From Isoetes taiwanensis (taxonomy: Eukaryota; Streptophyta; Lycopodiopsida; Isoetales; Isoetaceae), in assembly GCA_021234155.1 (NCBI GenBank), contig JAJEKV010000016.1:806001-870000 (forward strand): 64,000 bases of DNA, read 5' to 3'. The notes beneath the pieces were generated by a model. The model was not told where the DNA came from and made no database searches. It saw only the letters and a program-made list of their open reading frames with translations. Positions 58,068 to 64,000 of the stretch are shown piece by piece (position 1 is the first letter of the stretch; the number at the start of each line of letters is the position of its first letter). The translations under genes were made by a program, and so were the position numbers.

Positions 58068-58510
58068 AATGTAACACTCCTTAACCAACCCCGCCTAATC
58101 AACTGGCCAAAACATCCAGATATTTATGGGAAATCCATCTCACCTCTTATGGTGGTATCAGAAAACGCCACATTAAGATCTATTGAGGCGGTCTCCTATG
58201 GGTCCGTTACTCATGGGTCTAATACCGAAAAAAATTGATCCATTTTACAATGGTCCACTATTGGATCATGTCCACTATTGGTGAACCTCCCCTAATCCAT
58301 CTCCAGCAATAGTTAATTATAGATATCACATATTCATAATGGAGTATGTGAGAATTATAGGTGGCTATATCAAACTGTTAAAAATACAAAGTGACGAGAC
58401 AAATTATTATCATGATTTTTCAAATGCAAGTTTTGCAAAGGATGTGGGATCCTTTATTGTTCTTTCACATTGCACTCTGCAATCCAAACTAAGGCCGAGT
58501 TTTTAAGGTT

Positions 58511-58675
58511 AGTATGTCCTCGCAAGGTTGCAAAATTTTGCTTTCTCATCTAATAGCCAAAACATGTCTTGTAGGGTTGCAACAATTTTGCTTTCTCATC
58601 TAATGTTTGAAACATGTCCTCACAGGGTCGCAACGATTTTGCTTTCTCATCTAATGTTTGAAACATTTCCAACGA
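58511..58675. repeat. Three ~53-bp tandem repeats
   Basis: The unit 'ttttgctttctcatctaat' followed by 'gtttgaaacat.tcc...agggt(t/c)gcaac' occurs three times (the first copy is diverged). The plus-strand ORF over it repeats RVATILLSHLMFETCP, but coding is not supported otherwise. Confidence 0.75.
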
Positions 58676-59605
58676 TCGATGGACATGGACCATTCTATAT
58701 ACTTCCTTGGTTCTTGATGCATGTAAAGCACTAGATATAAATAATTCAACAAAGTTCGATCTATAATTTGCAATTCAATTAAGTATCTAGTCTGCTACCA
58801 ACTTGAACAATTTTACTAAACCTTTAAAGTAACTAGAGATACAAGGGTTTGCCATTAGCGACTGGTGATAGTAACAAGTTTCTGTCTCGCGATGTTTCCC
58901 AAGCCCTCTCTATATATTCTTTCGTTTCTCAAACCCTGTCTATATATTCTGCAAAGGCCTAGTCAATGTGAGAAAAATGAACCAGCCACAAAATGGTTGG
59001 GCCAGCAACTGGTGCTCTCTTGTTCAATTCTGAGAAGTAATCAAGTACCTCCCCGAATTTATAAACCAAGAACGAAGGAAATTTCTGAATGAGTAGCCGT
59101 ATCATGCCTTTATGATGCCAACGAATGCCACCTTTTCTGAGCCATCAAGGCTAGCCTAATGTAAACTCAAGAAAGAAGCCCGAATTCAGACACTCTTTAG
59201 CAGAGCCCTAGATTCCAATAAAACGACTATATTCTGCTGCAAAGGGTTTGGCCGTAAATAACATGGATCAGATAAATCTTTATTTTAAAGAACCGTATTC
59301 AATTTTGTGAAGGACATATACAACCCAGATACAGAGGTATGCACGTCTATTCAAGCCCATGGCTGTAACTCAGCTATACAGAAATCAACTAAGAAAGACA
59401 AAAGAGAAAAACCATGATAAGATATAATCCTTCAAATTTTTAGTATTCATGACATAGCCATAATACTAGCCATATAACATCCGACTTATCTATTTGGAAA
59501 AATAGCACTTCCATCAGACTTAATACAATATGACCATTAATGATTCTCTTACTTCCTCAGACATCTAGTGCTTGAACGATTCATAATAATTGAGCTTCAC
59601 ATGTC
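58676..59605. other. Intergenic, 3' of the SERF/zinc-finger gene
   Basis: Only a short direct repeat ('tctatatattct' at 58911 and 58940) stands out. Confidence 0.45.
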
Positions 59606-61136
59606 CTACTGCTTCAGGTGAGGGAAACATGTAAAAAGATCAGACTTTGGATGTTTCGCTTCTGCATGTTCTTTGCATTTTACTTCATTTGTTGTGCACA
59701 TGAACGTTTGCATACAGACTTTGCACTGCACATCAACAACAGCAGAGTTTACAAAATGCAATTACGTTCCTATATCGGTCAATTGCAAGACCGCTCAAAT
59801 CCTGTATTATCCCATGACCCTTAATAAAAGCTCTAAAGGGGAAGGAAACTAGCTTACATGCGCATTAAAACCATAGGAACATTACACTTGACTGCCTGGC
59901 TACTTTAAATTGCATATGTTGACAAATGTTCCTCAAATGGTATTTGCATATTTAATTGTCAAGAAGAATGTGAAATGGATGAAGGATGTGAAAATAACAC
60001 AGTACAAATTCAATTACCTGTATTGTCATTGCCTTCTTATTTGTATCCAGCTGACTACCTGAAAACAACATTACCCATATTGTTTAGAGAAACATTGTGC
60101 AAACACATTGATGCATCCAAGACCAAAGTTTAAAAAATGCAGTAGAATATTGATGAACGTACATTTAAAGCATAAATTGATTGATGTGGATACATTGTAA
60201 AAGCAGAGACTTGGCCTCTTAGTCTAATTGCACATTATATATGTTGTGATAAATTGTACAGGTATCATGTTTATGTACATTTGTAATGCAACCATTAATT
60301 AGTGGAGATATAGTAGCATTAATGCAGAGGACACATATCCATTAGGTGAAACAACAAGTTTGGTAGGAAAAACATCATGCATACTTTGTTCGTCCTTGCA
60401 GTTTAGTCCTTGGCCCAAGTACTAATATCATGTGCATTTAATCTGCTTCTCTAAAATCTACACTGACAGACCCCAATACAACCAAGCTAAACCATAGACA
60501 TAAATGTCTCAGTTCAAAAAAGGGGCAGTATGTGCAGCATCATCACATCCACTAATTCTTGACTTTATGCACAACCACTGGTACTGTTATGCAGATACAC
60601 AGCAATAAATCACCAGCAAAACGTATACCAGCAAAACGTATGCCAGCAAGCTAGGTCTATGCTTTCTTCACATACAACATGTGCAGAATTAAAGTTATTA
60701 GCAACCTAATCAAAGTTCCTACGTAATATTAAGGGAAAGTTAATTTTACGTCTATCTTAGACTGATAAACAATTACAAAAAAAAATAACACTACCTTACA
60801 AGGGCCTTGACTTCCACAATTAACCTTGGTCTACAATAGAGAAAATTCCCTTCATCTGCTTCCCCGACCTACATCACTTCACCGTTTAACCTAAGCTAAA
60901 TCCCAGATTGGGGTTCAAGCTTGAGCTAGAAAACCAGTGCCTAATAGCTTGTGTGGAACCCGAGTGCATATTATACAAGCAAAGATAGACAATAAATCTC
61001 CAACAAAGACCGACTATTAACAATCCGACTAAGAGATACAAGTAACGAAAGAAATCATACCCTTTGCAGCTTGTTTCGCCTTCTCGGCATTACGCTCGCG
61101 GGCCGTTTTCGATTTCTGAGCATTGCCGCCGCCCAT
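59606..61136 (-). CDS. Small SERF-type zinc-finger protein, complete (78 aa)
   Basis: Three exons (61061-61136, 60018-60058, 59606-59725), all with GT..AG borders, join in frame to 78 codons plus TAG. The product starts MGGGNAQKSKTARERNAEKA, a SERF/4F5-like basic helix. It continues GSQLDTNKKAMTIQ and then CKVCMQTFMCTTNEVKCKEH, AEAKHPKSDLFTCFPHLKQ. C-x2-C and H-x4-H form one C2H2-type zinc site. Length, start and layout match the plant family of Arabidopsis At2g23090 and animal ZNF706. Those are small nucleic-acid-associated proteins whose exact role is unclear. The Met at 61136 is the first of the conserved MGGGN start. There are no breaks, so this gene is probably functional. Confidence 0.95.
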
Positions 61137-61730
61137 GGTGAGGGATCAAAGGAAAAAAAGGCAGTATTGGAAATCTGAGATGAAATCGATCAGGGCAAGG
61201 CAAAAAACCAGAACATGATTGAAACGGGGCAAATCTAAACCAAATTTTGCGAAGGAGGGCATGCAGCAGGGCACCTGTTAGAATTGATGGAGGCGAGCTT
61301 CTTGTTCTTTTAGTTGCGCAGCTCCGGCAAGACGCACGGCGCGGCTATGGTGGAAGCTTCCAGAATTGAGTGTTACCACTGGAAAATAAAGAAATACATC
61401 GTATTCCTAAATTAGCGTAGGCTAACCAAAAGGGCGAGCTTAAATTTACCCATAATGTAGTAGTGATGTGGTGCAAATACCAACGGTTCATATTCTATCC
61501 CGCAAAATCTCCAATGGTCATGATTCTGCACTACAATGTGTTCAAACCATATATAATGCATACACTTTGATTCTATTCTTCGAGATTCTTTGATGCTCCA
61601 GTGCATGCGCGCCAAGTGTCGAAAAATATTTTTGAGGAACATTTTTTGTATTTTCCTAGTTAATAATTATTGAGGAGCCACAGCCACGTGACTCCCCTTG
61701 CTCAATCAATCCATCTAAGCCCAATCAATC
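61137..61730. other. Upstream region of the SERF/zinc-finger gene
   Basis: This is the 5' untranslated and promoter side. No convincing core motif was identified. Confidence 0.4.
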
Positions 61731-61734
61731 CACA

Positions 61735-61885
61735 TTCCTTAAAAATTATTATCAAAGCACGACATGTGTGCAATTTGCATTTATTGCGGCCATTAATGCA
61801 CTCTAATAACTTGATGAGACATGTGTGCACTTTGCATTTATTGCGGCCATTAATACACTTTGCGTTTATTGCGGCCATTATTCCG
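61735..61885. repeat. Tandem repeats with 'tttattgcggccattaa'
   Basis: The word 'tttgc(a/g)tttattgcggcc' followed by 'attaat(g/a)cact' occurs three times, at about 61777, 61832 and 61859, with 'gacatgtgtgca(a/c)tttgc' preceding the first two. Confidence 0.75.
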
Positions 61886-62049
61886 ACGTCGCCATTGCAG
61901 TCCACAAGGCATTTCTGTGGACCAATGCGGCCATGCGAGCGATGATAAGACAACCCGGCAGATCCACTTCCATTCCATGCATACTTCAAACAAGGTGCGT
62001 GCTCTATATCTCTCATTACATTAAACAAATGAGGCAGAGATAAAAAGAT

Positions 62050-62325
62050 GCTCACCGCGTTGACGGCTAAGTGGTTAAGCTAATGGTTATGGGAAACCCC
62101 CGTTCAGGCTCAAAGCCCACTGCTTATCATCGGGTGCAACTAAATAAACAAAAAGGTCCATCGCGTTGTTAGCCTAGTGGTCAGGCCATTGGTTCTGGGC
62201 ATCACCCATCCAGGCTCAAAACCCACTGACTAGCAATGGATGGCCTAGTGGTCAGGCCATTGGTTCTGGGCAGCACCCATCCAGGCTCAAACCCCATTGA
62301 CTAGCATCGGGTGATAAAAAGGAGA
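62050..62325 (+). repeat. Three tRNA-derived (SINE-like) units in tandem
   Basis: Each unit has an A-box-like TTAGCCTAGTGGTCAGGCC (or 'ggctaagtggttaagc') and a B-box-like CAGGCTCAAA(A/G)CCC(A/C), then 'actagca(a/t)c.gg'. Units begin near 62058, 62172 and 62243. The second and third are closest. They look like SINE heads amplified locally rather than tRNA genes. Confidence 0.65.
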
Positions 62326-62389
62326 GGATAAAAGAGAGAAAGGGATACCAGCATTGGGAATCTCATGGTCGTCTCGCAGCAACTATCTA

Positions 62390-62455
62390 TCGTATGGGCA
62401 AGAGGACACAAGGCAACAATGTGGGTTCAAATCCCGCCTGTTCGGCAATTCATAA
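62390..62455 (+). repeat. tRNA-like relic with strong B box
   Basis: GTGGGTTCAAATCCCGCC forms a T-arm with B box and is followed by an acceptor-like GTTCGGCA. The 5' half does not fold into a D-arm or anticodon arm, so it is not an intact tRNA. Confidence 0.4.
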
Positions 62456-62566
62456 ATGCTACCACATGTGATCTCACACCCTTGTGAATAGAAACCATTA
62501 TTAAGCATGCATTGCATTGACAGGTTGAACATTAATAGTGGGTCAAACCTCAGCGGGTCGGAACTA

Positions 62567-62612
62567 GAGAAACGTTCGCGGCGGCCTTGGCCGCCGCGAT
62601 AAGTTTTTTGTA
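62567..62612. repeat. Second copy of the conserved GC hairpin unit
   Basis: This is the same 10-bp-arm palindrome (62577-62598) and flanks as at 36575-36620, differing by about one base across ~45 bp. Confidence 0.7.
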
Positions 62613-62724
62613 AGCGTAAATATAACCACCTCAAAAGGAAATATACAACCTAGAAACCACTAAATCTTTTTCAATCTTGCATATAAGCCCATGTATCACA
62701 ATGTCTAAATCCTAGTCCTCACTA

Positions 62725-62967
62725 TTGCAGAAAGATGCACTGGAAGAAGCTGCCCGCTACGTGTCTCGGAGACCACAACCTTCCCATGTAACCAGTGGTT
62801 TGATACTGAGTGTAAGGGACACAAACGATGGCACTGCCAGATCACGAATCCTATTTTATGCCAGACAGTACCACGCTTTCCTCAAGGATAAGAAAGCCAG
62901 GTACATCGCGGGGCATCAAAGGGAAATATTTTATCTCCTAGACCAACATCCTAGGACCTTCTGGTAA
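62725..62967 (+). pseudogene. LINE fragment upstream of RT
   Basis: The 80-codon frame ends ARQYHAFLKDKKARYIAGHQ, then REIFYLLDQHPRTFW. This matches the charged linker just before RT in LINE ORF2 proteins ('..KKARYW....L..LL...P+.FW'). It stops at 62965-62967. The matching RT start lies at 63.7 kb on the same strand, with an unrelated reverse-strand piece between them. Confidence 0.6.
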
Positions 62968-63239
62968 AAGATGCTCAGAATATAATAGAATAGAACACAT
63001 TTTATGTCCATGTGGCCATGAGGTCATTGGACTTTATTAGCATCGGCGAGCTCCCGCCCTTTATGGGTCGCTACTAGCCGCGATGCCCATGGATCTTGTA
63101 GCCTTCATTTGGGCAACTTTTATTGGATTTGTTTATTTACCAGCACGCCACTTTTTGTTGACGTCAAGGTCATGCGGATGAGCTTTGTTATACTATGCTT
63201 TGAGCCATGCTTTGCGGGTTCCATTGATACACATTATCA

Positions 63240-63570
63240 AATTATGAGCCCTCTTTCTTCATGAATTTCTCGTTGTCTCTTCGCCATTTTTGCGATGGCA
63301 TCTGCCAGCTCTGAAATGGTGCTGCTGTGAGCCATTAGTATTGGTACTGGTGTTCCCCACTTGATTTTACTGTATCTTGTCCTAATTTCTAGATATTTTC
63401 AACATATGATTCTCGTCCTCCATTGCTCCCATATCACATATTCTACACAACCTATCCTCCCTGTTTATCTTCTTCCATTTGCCTTCTTCTATTCGCGTGG
63501 CTCCCCATCCTGAATCTTAGTAAGGTGTCTCGCTTTGCCTTCCCTATTTTATTATCCATGTATAAGGTTT
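63240..63570 (-). pseudogene. LINE C-terminal zinc-domain fragment
   Basis: The minus strand reads RDTLLRFRMGSHANRR, then in another frame KINREDRLCRICDMGAMEDENHM. The C-x2-C..H pattern and its position after an RFR(M/L)G block match the terminal domain of a LINE related to the one at 55-57 kb. It lies between two plus-strand LINE pieces. Confidence 0.55.
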
Positions 63571-63689
63571 GCCATATTTCCATCCTTTGATTGAACATCA
63601 CTTCTGAGCTACAGCCTACAGGGAACATCATTTCCGAGCAGTGGGGGCATGCCCCGCAACAACTCTATGATTCTCAGTGTGTTGGAGCA

Positions 63690-64000
63690 ACAATACCCCC
63701 CGTAGGACGGCCTGGCACTGGAAATCGTCCAGCTCTTACAACATCTTGCCAATGAGAAAGCAACAGATTTGGACGGCATGCAGGCAGAGTTGCTCAAGTG
63801 GGCAGGGCCGTCCATAGTACCAATCCAGACTGTCCTGTTCAACAGGGCATTACAGGAAGGCTCCCCCCACAATGGGCCACTCGTAGGATTGCTCCCATCT
63901 ACAAGGTAGGTGACGCACACTGCCCGGCCAATTATGGACAATCATGATCAGTTCAATATTTGCAAAACTGCTAACCGGCATTTTTGAGCAGCAGTTGATG
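63690..64000 (+). pseudogene. LINE reverse transcriptase start, runs off the window
   Basis: Plus-strand translation gives LLQHLANEKATDLDGMQAEL, LKWAGPS and VLFNRALQEGSP, then a frame change into IAPIYKVGDAHCPANYG. This is the beginning of a LINE RT domain, closely similar to the block at 55133 (DGMQAELL). Further RT motifs lie beyond the window. Confidence 0.7.

Noticed and set aside
62390-62455. Functional tRNA gene
   Set aside because: Only the T-arm and B box are convincing; no anticodon arm or paired acceptor stem could be drawn.

Overview
The window looks like nuclear DNA of a land plant, probably a seed-free lineage such as a fern or lycophyte. The plant-type genes support a land plant: a mitochondrial LpxC, a 78-residue SERF/zinc-finger protein, a FtsH/M41-like protein, an IGHMBP2-type helicase and an ECR1/UBA3 exon. 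All carry spliceosomal introns. The seed-free assignment is only an inference from a DUF7869-type gene and the dense, decayed transposon load. No bacterial operons, rRNA genes, intact tRNA genes or CRISPR arrays were seen.

Layout. 0.6-2.6 kb: a proline-rich repeat ORF and a DUF7869-type gene with a 67-bp intron, cut off at about 2566. 2.57-12.1 kb (+): a broken Ty3/Gypsy chromovirus (extra 5' ORF, gag, protease, RT, RNase H, integrase, chromodomain, polypurine tract, 1640-bp 3' LTR) with a 271-bp hAT-like MITE inside RT. 12.3-25 kb: two related long-inverted-repeat elements and decayed minus-strand host genes (unknown protein at 14 kb, M41-like at 17-19.5 kb, IGHMBP2-like at 20.7-21.1 kb). 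26.6-29.2 kb: a complete seven-exon LpxC gene. 32.6-36 kb: a minus-strand LINE lacking the RT catalytic end. 37-42.3 kb: tandem duplications, an ECR1/UBA3 exon and a 5'-truncated LINE with a 16-bp target-site duplication. 43.8-48.1 kb (-): the 5' part of an LTR retrotransposon of the same LTR family. 48.5-52.2 kb: a LINE with its RT core deleted and two tandem elements inserted. 52.3 kb: a Helitron-type helicase tail. 55-57 kb and 62.7-64 kb: other LINE copies. 59.6-61.1 kb: a complete three-exon SERF/zinc-finger gene.

The most unusual object is at 44.66-48.06 kb. An LTR (46402-48055) and an initiator-tRNA-Met primer-binding site are followed, on the same strand, by an ORF region that starts with the exact histone H3 tail ARTKQTARK. 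It continues through a long charged linker and ends in a histone H3 fold about 60% identical to canonical H3 by hand alignment. The LTR belongs to the same family as the chromovirus at 2.6-12.1 kb, and both copies share a further 130-bp internal segment (2568-2700 and 44029-44162). I infer that this retrotransposon family carries a captured histone H3-like gene near its 5' end as well as a chromodomain, a module that in relatives reads H3 tails. Both copies here are broken (stops, frameshifts, missing halves), so the intact architecture must be sought elsewhere in the genome.
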